Source: a virus. From it: a stretch of 34,272 nucleotides of DNA. The notes beneath the pieces were generated by a model that saw nothing but the letters and a program-made list of their open reading frames with translations, was not told where the DNA came from and did not search any database. Positions 18,509 through 27,277 of the stretch are shown here, one piece after another (the first letter of the stretch is position 1; each line of letters starts with the position of its first letter). The DNA lies in IMG/VR virus record IMGVR_UViG_3300030451_003486, positions 1 to 34,272 of that record. One strand, given 5' to 3'. A program made the position numbers and the translations under genes.

Positions 18509-20598
18509 TGTTTGTAATTGAATTATTCATACAAGATAATGACGGTTCTGATGTCAGAATGGATATGTTTAAAGATGAGTCTGTGTCTATAACACAGACC
18601 ATCCAAGACGTTAGAGATATAGGCAGTGTATTTACAGACTTTACAAGAACATTCAGCTTACCTGCTTCTAAAACAAACAATAAAGTATTTAAACATTATT
18701 ATAACTCAGATGTAGTTAGTTCTAGTAATAATTTGTTAAGTGACTTTGATGCAAGAAAAAGAAGATCTGCTAGAATAGAATTAAATCATACTCCTTACAA
18801 AAAAGGTAAAATAAGATTAGATGGAGTGAATATGAGAGATGGTAAACCTTATACTTATAGGGTTACATTTTTTGGTGAGACTATTAACTTGATCAGCTTA
18901 ATGGCAGATGATAAATTAAGCTCACTAGATCTATCTTCTTTTGATACAACTTATACAGCAACTCAACTAAAATCAAAGCTTGTAAATGCTGTTTCTGATT
19001 TGATAGTTCCTTTAATTACTCATACAAGAAGATTAGTATATGATTCAGGATCTACTACTTATGACGGAATTGTAGATAATTTAGGAAAACAACCTAGCTC
19101 AGGAACTGATAACAAAGGATTACTTTTAACTGAATTAAAATATGCTCTTAGGGTGCATAAAATAGTTGAAGCAATACAAACAAAATATGATCTAACATTT
19201 TCAGATGATTTCTTTAACACAACAAATACACCATATTATAATTTATTTATGTGGTTACACAGAAAGTCTGGTGATGTTGGTTCTGATTCTCAAGTATCAG
19301 AACCTTTTATCAAGCAAATAAAAACATTTCAAACAGGAACATTTAATGCTGGATCAGGATATGACAGTTCTATTGTATCAAACGGAACAACATTGACTGT
19401 AGAAGGAGACGATAATCTTAACTTTCAAATACAAGTTGTTCCTTCAGACAGTTCAATAACATATAAGATAGACGCTTTTTTAGGCGGTAATTTAGAATAT
19501 AGCACGTCAGGAACAGGAACTCAAACTTTAGATATGGTAGGATTATTTAGTCCTAGTGTTGTTGGAGAAGGTGACTACACTTTCAATGTTAGTACAACTT
19601 CATCTTCACCTTTATCAGTATCTGGTACAGTTACTATGACTGTTGAAGGTGGTATTTCTTTACCTGAAACAACTTACAGCTTAACATTTAGTTCTACTTC
19701 AATTTCAGCTAACCCTCCGTTCAATATATCTACAGAAATACCTGAAATAAAAAATATAGATTTTTTAACAGGGTTATTTAAAATGTTTAATCTAACTGCT
19801 TTTGTAGAGGACGATGGAACAATTAAAATACAAACTTTAGATTCTTTTTATGCTGCAGGTGTAGATTATGACATAACAGATTACATAGATATAAATGAAT
19901 CTCAGATAGATTCTGCTTTACCCTATAAAGAAGTTGATTTTAGATATCAAGGAAGAGATTCTTTCTTTTCTATAACACACGAAAAGATATTTGGTTTAGA
20001 ATGGGGTACAGATGAATTTTTAACGGTAGATCCAGACGGAAGTGTTTATAAAGTAGAAGCACCTTTTGAACATCATAAGTTCCAAAGATTATTAGATCTA
20101 AATGATACATCTGGAGATACATCTACTAAAATTCAATGGGGCTGGTCTGCAAATGAAAATCAAGAACCTTATATTGGTAGGCCTTTATTGTTTTACCCTA
20201 TAAGAGTAACTTCAGGAGAAGAAATATATTTCAGAGAGTCTACAGGATCTTCAGGAAGCAACACAAGTTATATTGTTCCTTCTAATTCTGTAGAATTAAA
20301 TAATACTTCTCAAAGTATAAACTTTAGTGCTGAATTTAATGAGTATGAGGTTGCTCCTCCTAAAGTATCTACAAACGGATTATTTAAAACTTATTATAAT
20401 AAATATATAAGTGATGTATTTGATGCTAAAAATAGACTTACTAAGGTTACAGCATTTTTGCCACCTGAAGTTTTATTGAACTTCACGTTGGCTGATAGAT
20501 TTATTATCAATCAGAAAAGTTATAAGATAAACTCAATAACTACTGATATGTATAATGGTAAAAGTGAAATAGAATTATTAAATGACTTCGATGCTTAA
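18508..20598 (+). CDS. Tail tip or baseplate structural protein
   Basis: The 696-residue protein starts MFVIELFIQDNDGSDVRMDM and continues DVRDIGSVFTDFTRTFSLPA, LNHTPYKKGKIRLDGVNMRD and YTYRVTFFGETINLISLM; the C-terminus has VLLNFTLADRFIINQKSYKI. This set (RxxxxLPAxxxN, KGKIRLxxV, FFGxxxxL) marks a family of large flavobacterial phage proteins encoded just before the tape measure. The middle (residues about 280-400) is Ser/Thr/Gly-rich beta, perhaps an inserted host-binding module. Baseplate role is inferred from gene order. Confidence 0.72.
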   Translation: MFVIELFIQDNDGSDVRMDMFKDESVSITQTIQDVRDIGSVFTDFTRTFSLPASKTNNKVFKHYYNSDVVSSSNNLLSDFDARKRRSARIELNHTPYKKGKIRLDGVNMRDGKPYTYRVTFFGETINLISLMADDKLSSLDLSSFDTTYTATQLKSKLVNAVSDLIVPLITHTRRLVYDSGSTTYDGIVDNLGKQPSSGTDNKGLLLTELKYALRVHKIVEAIQTKYDLTFSDDFFNTTNTPYYNLFMWLHRKSGDVGSDSQVSEPFIKQIKTFQTGTFNAGSGYDSSIVSNGTTLTVEGDDNLNFQIQVVPSDSSITYKIDAFLGGNLEYSTSGTGTQTLDMVGLFSPSVVGEGDYTFNVSTTSSSPLSVSGTVTMTVEGGISLPETTYSLTFSSTSISANPPFNISTEIPEIKNIDFLTGLFKMFNLTAFVEDDGTIKIQTLDSFYAAGVDYDITDYIDINESQIDSALPYKEVDFRYQGRDSFFSITHEKIFGLEWGTDEFLTVDPDGSVYKVEAPFEHHKFQRLLDLNDTSGDTSTKIQWGWSANENQEPYIGRPLLFYPIRVTSGEEIYFRESTGSSGSNTSYIVPSNSVELNNTSQSINFSAEFNEYEVAPPKVSTNGLFKTYYNKYISDVFDAKNRLTKVTAFLPPEVLLNFTLADRFIINQKSYKINSITTDMYNGKSEIELLNDFDA

Positions 20599-20734
20599 AC
20601 ATATATTAGACTTATTAAAACTAAATGATTATAACGGAATATCTCCGTATATCGATATAGCTAAGGGTAAATACGAAGCTCCTAGCAACTTAAAAGAAGC
20701 AATAAACAAAACAAAACGATTTAAAAATGGCTAG
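20591..20734 (+). CDS. Small protein between tail tip and tape measure
   Basis: A 47-residue frame starts 8 bases inside the preceding gene and ends 8 bases into the tape-measure gene. The product begins MLKHILDLLKLNDYNGISPY and contains LAKGKYEAPSNLKEAI-like sequence (here IAKGKYEAPSNLKEAI) and KTKRFKNG. Short proteins with IAKGKYEAPxNLKEAI are, as I recall, found at this place in related phages. It is too short for usual gene callers. Role unknown. Confidence 0.65.
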   Translation: MLKHILDLLKLNDYNGISPYIDIAKGKYEAPSNLKEAINKTKRFKNG

Positions 20735-22898
20735 ACAAAAAATAGAAGTAGAAATTAAAATAGTTGGAACACAAGCTCAAGTCAAAATAAAACAACTTGA
20801 CGATGCTTTCAGAGATGCAGCTACAGGAGCTGATTTAATGAATGAAGCTATTGATCGTGGCAGTAAATTATTAAAAGGTAGTGTTGGAGACTTAAGAAGA
20901 CAAATAAGAGCATTAGAATTAGTAAGAGACAATACGGCAAAAACAACTAAACAGTTCTTTGAACAAGATAAACAAATACAAGTATTAAGAAATAGAGTTT
21001 CTGAGATAACTGATACGAACTCAAAATTTGCTAAAGTAAATCAAGATTTAATATCTTCTTCTGGTTTAGCTGGCGCTACTTTAACAGAACTTGGTAGAAC
21101 TATATCAGATATGCCTTATGGTATACGAGGTGTAACAAACAACTTATCTCAGTTATCTACTTTGATGGTTACATTAATGGCTAAAACTGGAGGAACTACA
21201 AAAGCTTTTCAATTATTAGGAGCTCAATTAAGAGGACCTTTAGGTCTTATTTTAGCATTCCAGGCGGTTATAGCTGCCATTGATTTTTTCTTTGGTTCTA
21301 CTAAAAAAGCAGAAGAAGCAACAGATGATTTTACAGACTCATTAAATATAAATCTAGAAGTTACAAGAATATATTTAGAAGCATTAGAAAACACAAATGA
21401 TTCTTTAGAGGAAAGGTCAAAACTTTTACGTGGCGCATCTACAAGGCACAGTGCACTTAAAAAGATACTAGCAGATGAAACTTTAACCCAGGAACAAAGA
21501 ACTGAAAAAGCTCAGAAGTTTTTAGATCTTGAGTTTTCTAGACTTTCTTTGAATGATGAGATGTTGTCTCAACAAAAACATTTATTTGATGCTGAAGCAA
21601 ATTTATCAGAACAAAAATCAAAACTAAATGATTTAAAACAGCAAGAGTCAAAGCTTAATAAAGAAGTAATTGAAGATGGTGGACTTCAAAGTGAATTAAA
21701 CGAAAGAATAGAAGCGCAAACCATACAATTAACAAATGCTGAAAAAGAGTTTAATGATACTAGACACGTTTTTCTTGAGTTGTCTAACCAATTAGCTATT
21801 GTAGAAAAACAGCAAGTTGAATTAACTAAGCAAGTTAAAAAAGCAAAAGACGATGAAACAAAAAGTCAGCTTGATTTAAATGCTGCGATTTTTGAAGGAT
21901 TAAACTTTTACACTAAATATAATGAACTTCAAGAAAGACAGAGAGATATTCAAAAAGTTAGAAGAAATATAGAAATAGCTAACATTAAAAAAATATTAGC
22001 TCAAGATATATTAGGATTAAAAGAAAGATCTACATCAAGAGAGCAATTTGAAAAAGACAAAGAAAAGTTAATTGATAAAGCTATACAAAAAGAAATAGAC
22101 TCTATAGAAATAGCTTTAAAAGTAGATACGTTAAGTGTATTGGAAAGAGAAAAGCTTTACGAAAGACTTTATAAATTAAAAGCTTCTTTAATAGATTTAG
22201 ATGGTGATGCTGCAAAAGGTCTCGACAAGGTCATTAACGCTGCTAAAAAAGCAGCAGAGTTTTTAAAATTTGGCATAGATTCTATTACCGCTCAAATAGA
22301 CGCAGAAATATCTCAAGAAGAAAGAAAGACTATGCTTGTTAATAATGAATTAAAAAAGAGAATTATTAATGAGAAGTTAACTGCAGACCAAAAAGAAGCT
22401 ATAAACAACCAGATAGAAAAAAACGAAGTTGCTTTACAAGAAAAAAGAGATAAGCTAGCAGAGAAAGCATTTAAAACTCAAAAAGCCTTATCTATAACTT
22501 CAGCCTTAATAGGCACTGCTGAAATGGCTATAGATGCTTTTGGTACTATTAAAGGTATGAAGTTCTTAGGTCCTGCAGCATTGCCTTTAGCAATAGCTGC
22601 GGCAGCAACAGCAACCGCATTTGGATTAAAACAAGTTGATGCAATAAGAAAAACTCAATTTGTTCCTAGTGCAGCTCCTGGATCAACTAGAGTTTCTGGA
22701 CTAGGTGGAGCAGGTGGTACTGGAGGCGGAATACAAGATCCTACATTCAACATAGTCGGTACAGGTCAACAATTCCAATTATCTCAAGCAATTGCACAAA
22801 GAACTGGAGAGCCTGTTAAAGCTTATGTTGTAACAGGAGATGTAAGATCTGGATTAGCTCTTGAACGTAATATAATTAAAGGTTCTAAGCTAGGATAA
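20727..22898 (+). CDS. Tail tape measure protein
   Basis: The 723-residue protein is mostly long helices with many Lys, Glu and Gln. Hydrophobic segments lie near residues 165-190 (GPLGLILAFQAVIAAIDFFF) and 618-637 (ALPLAIAAAATATAFGLKQV), and a Gly-rich C-terminus follows. It begins MARQKIEVEIKIVGTQAQVK and has ISDMPYGIRGVTNNLSQLST, common in tape measures of flavobacterial phages. Its length sets tail length; at about 1.5 angstrom per residue the tail would be roughly 110 nm. Order (after chaperone and tail proteins) agrees. Confidence 0.88.
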   Translation: MARQKIEVEIKIVGTQAQVKIKQLDDAFRDAATGADLMNEAIDRGSKLLKGSVGDLRRQIRALELVRDNTAKTTKQFFEQDKQIQVLRNRVSEITDTNSKFAKVNQDLISSSGLAGATLTELGRTISDMPYGIRGVTNNLSQLSTLMVTLMAKTGGTTKAFQLLGAQLRGPLGLILAFQAVIAAIDFFFGSTKKAEEATDDFTDSLNINLEVTRIYLEALENTNDSLEERSKLLRGASTRHSALKKILADETLTQEQRTEKAQKFLDLEFSRLSLNDEMLSQQKHLFDAEANLSEQKSKLNDLKQQESKLNKEVIEDGGLQSELNERIEAQTIQLTNAEKEFNDTRHVFLELSNQLAIVEKQQVELTKQVKKAKDDETKSQLDLNAAIFEGLNFYTKYNELQERQRDIQKVRRNIEIANIKKILAQDILGLKERSTSREQFEKDKEKLIDKAIQKEIDSIEIALKVDTLSVLEREKLYERLYKLKASLIDLDGDAAKGLDKVINAAKKAAEFLKFGIDSITAQIDAEISQEERKTMLVNNELKKRIINEKLTADQKEAINNQIEKNEVALQEKRDKLAEKAFKTQKALSITSALIGTAEMAIDAFGTIKGMKFLGPAALPLAIAAAATATAFGLKQVDAIRKTQFVPSAAPGSTRVSGLGGAGGTGGGIQDPTFNIVGTGQQFQLSQAIAQRTGEPVKAYVVTGDVRSGLALERNIIKGSKLG

Positions 22899-22936
22899 GA
22901 AACAAAACAAATTAACTAAAAAAAGATTTACTTATT

Positions 22937-24484
22937 ATGGAAGAAATAAAACTTGTCGAATTAGTTATAGACGAAGATAGCGACTTTGCAGGAATACAAG
23001 CAATTTCTATTGTAGATGAACCTGCAATAGAAGAGGATTTTGTTGCACTTGCATCACACGAAATAAAACTTGCTGAAGTTGATAAAGAAAAGAAGATCTT
23101 AATGGGAGCAGCTTTGATTCCTAACAAAAAGATATATAGATCAAATGGAGAAGAGGAATATTATATCTATTTCAGTGAAGATACCGTCAAAAAAGCCTCA
23201 GAGCTTTTTTTGACTAAAGGAAATCAAAATAATTCTACTCTAGAACACGAAATTGAACTTAATGGGCTTTCTGTTGTAGAATCTTGGATTGTAGAAGATG
23301 AAAAACAAGATAAATCGAGAAAATACGGTTTTAACGTACCTGTAGGAACCTGGATGGTGTCTATGAAGGTAAATAATGATGAAATTTGGGATAATTACGT
23401 AAAAACAGGTAAAGTAAAAGGTTTTTCTATTGAAGGTCACTTTGTAGATGCAATAAAAGAAGATAAAAAAGAGCAAGAAGCACTTTCTTTATTAGAAGAA
23501 CTTACAGATGTTTTGGATGTTGAACTTGAAACGTATGGAGACTATGGAAGCGGTGTTAGAAACAATGCTAAAAGAGGTATTGAACTCAATAAGAAGGTCA
23601 ATAATAAGTGTGCGACAAGTGTAGGTAAGATTCGAGCTCAACAATTAGCTAGAGGAGAAAAATTATCAGTTGGAACAATAAAAAGAATGTATTCTTATTT
23701 GTCTAGGGCTGAAACATACTATGATCCAGGTGATTCTAAAGCTTGCGGTACTATTTCATACTTATTATGGGGTGGAAAAGCAGGTTTAAACTGGTCAAGA
23801 GGTAAATTAAAAGAGTTAGGAGAGTTGAAATTAAAATCTATGGTTATAGATGAAGAATTTGCTATCATAGATGATAGATTAGCTTTCTCTAGTAAAGAAG
23901 CTGCAGAAAAAGCAGCTTTAGATCTTGGTTGTAAAGGATCACACGAACACGATTACGAAGGTAAGATTTGGTATATGCCTTGTGAAAAACATTCATTAAA
24001 AGATTCTTGTCCTAAAGGATTTGTAAAGAAAAATGGCAAATGTATAAAAAAGACAGATAATTATGCAGAAGTTGGACCAAGAGGAGGAGTAAGAAAAAGT
24101 CCTAAAGCACCTAAGTCAGACACACCTAATAAAAATCCAAAAGGTAAAGGAACTGCTAAAGGAGACGCATCTGGCAAAACAGGAGCTAAAGTTTCTGCAA
24201 AAGACAGAGCTTCTTTACAGAAAAAAGCTGATGATTTCAATAAAAGATATAAAGAGAAATTAGGTTACGGTGTTACAGTAGGAATGCTAGCTTCTGTATT
24301 TCAAAGAGGACTAGGAGCATTCAATACAAGTCATTCTCCTAATGTAAAATCAGCTTCACAGTGGGCACACGCGAGAGTCAACGCTTTTATGTACTTGGTA
24401 AGAAATGGAAGACCACAAAATGCCAAGTATACAACTGACTATGATATATTACCCGCTAAACATCCTAAAAGCTCTAAGAAATGA
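22937..24484 (+). CDS. Prohead protease (XkdF/S78_2-like) fused to further domains
   Basis: The 515-residue protein has several parts. Residues 1-172 are an XkdF-like protease domain: FAGIQAISIVDEPAIEEDFV, STLEHEIE (H104), VESWIVEDEKQDKS, PVGTWMVSMKV and GFSIEGHF (S164). Residues 205-290 have the AKRGIEL...VGKIRAQQLARG...TIKRMYSYLSRAE...LLWGGKAGLNW block seen with phage proteases. Residues 310-372 contain GCKGSHEHDYEGKIWYMPCE and more Cys. Residues 376-515 form the DUF5824-like region, with VSAKDRASLQKKADDFNKRY and FQRGLGAFNTSHSP. It lies before scaffold and capsid genes. The tail domains may be cleaved off or act as an internal scaffold. Confidence 0.85.
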   Translation: MEEIKLVELVIDEDSDFAGIQAISIVDEPAIEEDFVALASHEIKLAEVDKEKKILMGAALIPNKKIYRSNGEEEYYIYFSEDTVKKASELFLTKGNQNNSTLEHEIELNGLSVVESWIVEDEKQDKSRKYGFNVPVGTWMVSMKVNNDEIWDNYVKTGKVKGFSIEGHFVDAIKEDKKEQEALSLLEELTDVLDVELETYGDYGSGVRNNAKRGIELNKKVNNKCATSVGKIRAQQLARGEKLSVGTIKRMYSYLSRAETYYDPGDSKACGTISYLLWGGKAGLNWSRGKLKELGELKLKSMVIDEEFAIIDDRLAFSSKEAAEKAALDLGCKGSHEHDYEGKIWYMPCEKHSLKDSCPKGFVKKNGKCIKKTDNYAEVGPRGGVRKSPKAPKSDTPNKNPKGKGTAKGDASGKTGAKVSAKDRASLQKKADDFNKRYKEKLGYGVTVGMLASVFQRGLGAFNTSHSPNVKSASQWAHARVNAFMYLVRNGRPQNAKYTTDYDILPAKHPKSSKK

Positions 24485-24618
24485 ACAAAAAGAAACTAAC
24501 AGTAAGTAGAACCAGTCCGCGTTCCTCAAGACGCGGCTGCTTATGTGCAGATGGTAAAAGATATTCAAGAAAATGTTGTAAAGGTTATTTGATCAATCAA
24601 GGTATTGGTAAGATCTGA
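24481..24618 (+). CDS. Small cysteine-rich protein (45 residues)
   Basis: The frame starts in an ATGA overlap with the protease gene. The product begins MNKKKLTVSRTSPRSSRRGC and continues LCADGKRYSRKCCKGYLINQ, then GIGKI. The pattern GCLCxDGxYSxxCCxGxLxxQGIG is found, as I recall, in many flavobacterial phages beside capsid genes, always as a short unnamed protein. Four cysteines could bind zinc. It may be a minor head component. Confidence 0.75.
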   Translation: MNKKKLTVSRTSPRSSRRGCLCADGKRYSRKCCKGYLINQGIGKI

Positions 24619-24668
24619 AAATACAACAGACAGATAAATAATTAATTAACTATATATATTTTATTATT

Positions 24669-25187
24669 ATGAAAGCAAGCGAAATCGTAGAAAAATTCAA
24701 AAACGTTCTTTTGAATGCTGACGAAGAGCAAGTACAACCTGAAGCGGAAATGAAAGAAGAGTCTGACATTGAAGTTAAAGAGGAAGAAGTTGTTTTAAGT
24801 GAGCAAAAAGAAGAAGTAAAAGAAAGCGAAGAAACAACTGAACTTTCTGAAGAAGTCGAAGCTGGTTACCACGACAAAGATGGCAAAGAAATGGAAGAAA
24901 TGCCTAAGCCAAAAGAATCAGACTTTGTGACTAAGGAAGAGCTAGCAAAAGCGATTGCTGAAGTAAAAGCAATGGTTTCTAAACTATCTCAAGAAGAAGA
25001 AGCTTTAGAAGTTCCACAAGAACTAGAAGCTGAAGAAAAACAAGAATTATCTGCTCAAGAGCCAGAGGTTGAGCCAATTAAACATAGCCCTGAATCTGAA
25101 GTAGGTAAAAAACAAGAGTTTCTATATGCTCAAAAAAGAAATATGAGCACTAGAGACGTTGTATTTAACAAAATATCAAACTTTTAA
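24669..25187 (+). CDS. Acidic scaffold-like protein
   Basis: The 172-residue product is extremely rich in Glu (for example EEVKESEETTELSEEVEAGY) with Lys, few aromatic residues and helix-forming stretches such as EELAKAIAEVKAMVSKLSQE. Just before the major capsid gene this is the profile of a scaffolding protein or of the delta domain that is removed in maturation. The C-terminus (EFLYAQKRNMSTRDVVFNKI) turns basic and could bind the capsid protein. No enzyme motif. Confidence 0.72.
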   Translation: MKASEIVEKFKNVLLNADEEQVQPEAEMKEESDIEVKEEEVVLSEQKEEVKESEETTELSEEVEAGYHDKDGKEMEEMPKPKESDFVTKEELAKAIAEVKAMVSKLSQEEEALEVPQELEAEEKQELSAQEPEVEPIKHSPESEVGKKQEFLYAQKRNMSTRDVVFNKISNF

Positions 25188-25199
25188 TATTAAATAATT

Positions 25200-26147
25200 A
25201 TGGCTACTACTACAAGTATAACTACTACTTACGCAGGCGAATTTAGTGGCAAGTATATATCTGCTGCTCTATTATCGTCTCCGACAATCGAAAATGGAAA
25301 CATTGAGATTAAACCAAACATTAAGTACAAAGAAGTAATCAAGAAAGTTGCAACTGACGCTAACGTAATAAAAGACGCTACTTGTGATTTTACAGATACT
25401 GCTACTGTTACTTTAACTGAAAGAGTCCTACAACCAGAAGAGTTTCAAGTGAACTTAGAACTTTGTAAAAAAGATTTTATTTCTGACTGGGAAGCTATTC
25501 AGATGGGATATTCTGCATATTCAAATATGCCTCCAAAATTCTCTGATTTCTTAATCGGACACGTTGCAGGTTTAGTTGCAGAAAAGAATGAGCAAAACAT
25601 CTGGGGAGGTGTAAACGGAAACGCAGGAGAATTTGACGGATTCACAGTATTAATGGCTGCTGATTCAGATGTAAATGACGCTGCTAACGGTTCTGAAACT
25701 TCTTTTTCAAGCTCAAATATTGTAACACTTTTAGGAAACGTTGTAGACGCACTTCCTTCTAAAGTTTATGGTAAAGAAGATTTAAAAATTTATGTTCCAA
25801 CTGCTGCTTGGCAATCGTACATCAGACATTTAGGCGGATATGCTGCTAATGGTGTTGGTGCTGCAGGTTTTGAAAGCAGAGGTAATCAATGGTACAATCA
25901 AGGCAACTCACTATCATTTGATGGTATTGAGCTAGTATTAGCTCCAGGTATGCCTTCAGATCATATCGTTGCTGGACAAAAATCTAACTTATACTTCGGT
26001 ACAGGATTAATCTCTGACCATAATGAAGTAAAAGTATTAGATATGGCTGATCTTGATGGATCTCAAAATGTAAGAGTAATTATGAGGTTTACAAGTGGCG
26101 TTCAATATGGGATTGGAAGTGATCTAGCATTACTTACTTTAGCATAA
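25200..26147 (+). CDS. Major capsid protein (HK97-fold candidate)
   Basis: The 315-residue protein has AGEFSGKYISAALLSSPTIE, a helix with SDWEAIQMGYSA, FLIGHVAGLVAEKNEQNIWG, then VVDALPSKVYGKEDLKIYVP and AGQKSNLYFGTGLISDHNEV. The order (N-arm, long helix, P-domain, AGQKSNLYFGT strand, final F-x-x-GVQYGIGSDLALL strand) fits flavobacterial phage major capsid proteins. A scaffold gene lies before it. Codons are regular and ATG 25200 follows a short A/T gap. A hairpin after the gene may stabilise its mRNA. Confidence 0.88.
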   Translation: MATTTSITTTYAGEFSGKYISAALLSSPTIENGNIEIKPNIKYKEVIKKVATDANVIKDATCDFTDTATVTLTERVLQPEEFQVNLELCKKDFISDWEAIQMGYSAYSNMPPKFSDFLIGHVAGLVAEKNEQNIWGGVNGNAGEFDGFTVLMAADSDVNDAANGSETSFSSSNIVTLLGNVVDALPSKVYGKEDLKIYVPTAAWQSYIRHLGGYAANGVGAAGFESRGNQWYNQGNSLSFDGIELVLAPGMPSDHIVAGQKSNLYFGTGLISDHNEVKVLDMADLDGSQNVRVIMRFTSGVQYGIGSDLALLTLA

Positions 26148-26165
26148 TAAATTATTGTATAATCG

Positions 26166-26186
26166 ATGGGCGGGTTTACCGCCCAT
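26166..26186 (+). terminator. Hairpin after the capsid gene (partial terminator or mRNA stabiliser)
   Basis: ATGGGCGG (26166-26173) and CCGCCCAT (26179-26186) form a perfect 8-bp stem with a GTTTA loop. No T-run follows, so full termination is unlikely. Such a stem would protect the abundant capsid message from 3' decay or lower expression of the next gene. Confidence 0.6.
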
Positions 26187-26205
26187 TAACTAAAACTATT
26201 ATAAT

Positions 26206-26835
26206 ATGAGTTGCGATTTATCACAAGGAAGACAAAGACCCTGTAAAGACTCAGTAGGTGGCTTGAAAGCAGTTTACTTCATTAATTATGGAGAAACTGA
26301 TTATAGCGTAGTAATGAACACAACTTCTGGTACAGAAGATAACATTGCTTCTATAGGAGCCGTAGGGTCTGTTTATAGATATGACTTAAAAGGCAACTCC
26401 AATTTAGAACAAACGATTGTATCTTCAACAGATACAGGAGGAACATTCTTCGAGCAAGTTCTAACATTGGTTTTACCTAAACTTACTGCAAAAGATCATA
26501 AACAAATTAAATTATTATCTTTTGGAAGACCTCACGTTATCATTAAAGATAACAACGATAATTATTTTCTTGCAGGTCTTGAGCACGGTATGGACGTGAC
26601 AGGAGGAACAGTTTCTTCTGGATCAGCGATGGGAGATTTAAGCGGATATACATTGACTTTAACAGGAACTGAAAGAACTCCTGCTAATTTCTGTGACATT
26701 GATTCTGAAACAGACACTTCATTAGTGTTTAATAATAATGGTGGTTCTACTGTTACTGCAACAGTAGTTCCTGGAGTTGCTACAGATGTTGATGTAGATG
26801 ACAATCAAGCTGGAATACCAGGAGGAGGAAATTAA
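26206..26835 (+). CDS. Structural protein, tail-tube or decoration type
   Basis: The 209-residue protein starts MSCDLSQGRQRPCKDSVGGL, then KAVYFINYGETDYSVV, YRYDLKGNSNLEQTI, GGTFFEQVLTLVLPKL, LSFGRPHVIIKDNNDNYFLA and MGDLSGYTLTLTGTE. Proteins with CxLxxGRxxxCKDxxGGxKxVYFxNY occur next to capsid genes in flavobacterial phages. The GxMxVTxGTxxxGxxxGDLSGYTLTLTG ending resembles tail tube proteins, while the position supports a head decoration protein; I cannot decide. The C-terminus is a Gly/Asp-rich tail. A strong terminator follows. Confidence 0.7.
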   Translation: MSCDLSQGRQRPCKDSVGGLKAVYFINYGETDYSVVMNTTSGTEDNIASIGAVGSVYRYDLKGNSNLEQTIVSSTDTGGTFFEQVLTLVLPKLTAKDHKQIKLLSFGRPHVIIKDNNDNYFLAGLEHGMDVTGGTVSSGSAMGDLSGYTLTLTGTERTPANFCDIDSETDTSLVFNNNGGSTVTATVVPGVATDVDVDDNQAGIPGGGN

Positions 26836-26853
26836 TGATTTCATAACCTTTGT

Positions 26854-26882
26854 AAAAAGCCTCGCATTAAGCGGGGCTTTTT
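26854..26882 (+). terminator. Strong terminator of the first late unit
   Basis: AAAAAGCCTCGC pairs with GCGGGGCTTTTT around ATTAA, a 12-bp stem with one T-G pair, followed by more T. The A-run on the left and T-run on the right make it work on both strands. It is the best terminator in the window and splits the late region in two. Confidence 0.9.
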
Positions 26883-26904
26883 TATTAAAACACTATTGTA
26901 CTTT

Positions 26905-26916
26905 TTTGATTATCTA
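26905..26916 (+). promoter_or_regulatory. Late start element TTTGATTATCTA, copy 2
   Basis: The 12 bases are identical to those at 14964-14975 and lie at the same distance from the ATG (26920). The unit begins 37 bases after the strong terminator, so it needs its own promoter. Confidence 0.6.
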
Positions 26917-26919
26917 TAT

Positions 26920-27276
26920 ATGATAGTATTACAGCCTATTACAACTTCTCAAACTTTACAGTTTGTTCCAAGATCCTATAAGGAAGATAGTTTGGTTCAA
27001 CTTGTAATTACAGAAGACGGTACAAGAAAAACAGAAACCTTAACAGGTTTAACTGCAACGTACACTGGTAACTTTATAAATTTACCTTGTACGTTTAGCA
27101 TATTATCAGAAGGTAAGTTATATTCTATTGAACTTACTAGGTCTGGTAATTTATTATATAGAGATAAAGTATATTGTACTTCTAAGACAAACAGAACAAT
27201 ACCTCATACAATTAATACAGGTAAGTATGATGAGCATACTGCATCTCCTACAGGACAAAAATACATAACAATTTAA
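26920..27276 (+). CDS. Structural protein upstream of portal
   Basis: From ATG 26920 the product has 118 residues and begins MIVLQPITTSQTLQFVPRSY; a TTG at 26896 is in frame but lies within the start element. The protein is all beta: SLVQLVITEDGTRKTETLTG, then FSILSEGKLYSIELTRSGNL, LLYRDKVYCTS and a tail ending GQKYITI. Similar small beta proteins (LxFIPR...YxDxxFCT) appear in flavobacterial phage structural regions. Its role is unknown; it may be a virion decoration. Confidence 0.7.
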   Translation: MIVLQPITTSQTLQFVPRSYKEDSLVQLVITEDGTRKTETLTGLTATYTGNFINLPCTFSILSEGKLYSIELTRSGNLLYRDKVYCTSKTNRTIPHTINTGKYDEHTASPTGQKYITI

Positions 27277-27277
27277 T

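Noticed and set aside
23240-23476. 78-codon minus-strand frame inside the protease gene
   Set aside because: Phe/Tyr/Ile-rich reading of the A/T-rich opposite strand, under a well-supported protease domain.
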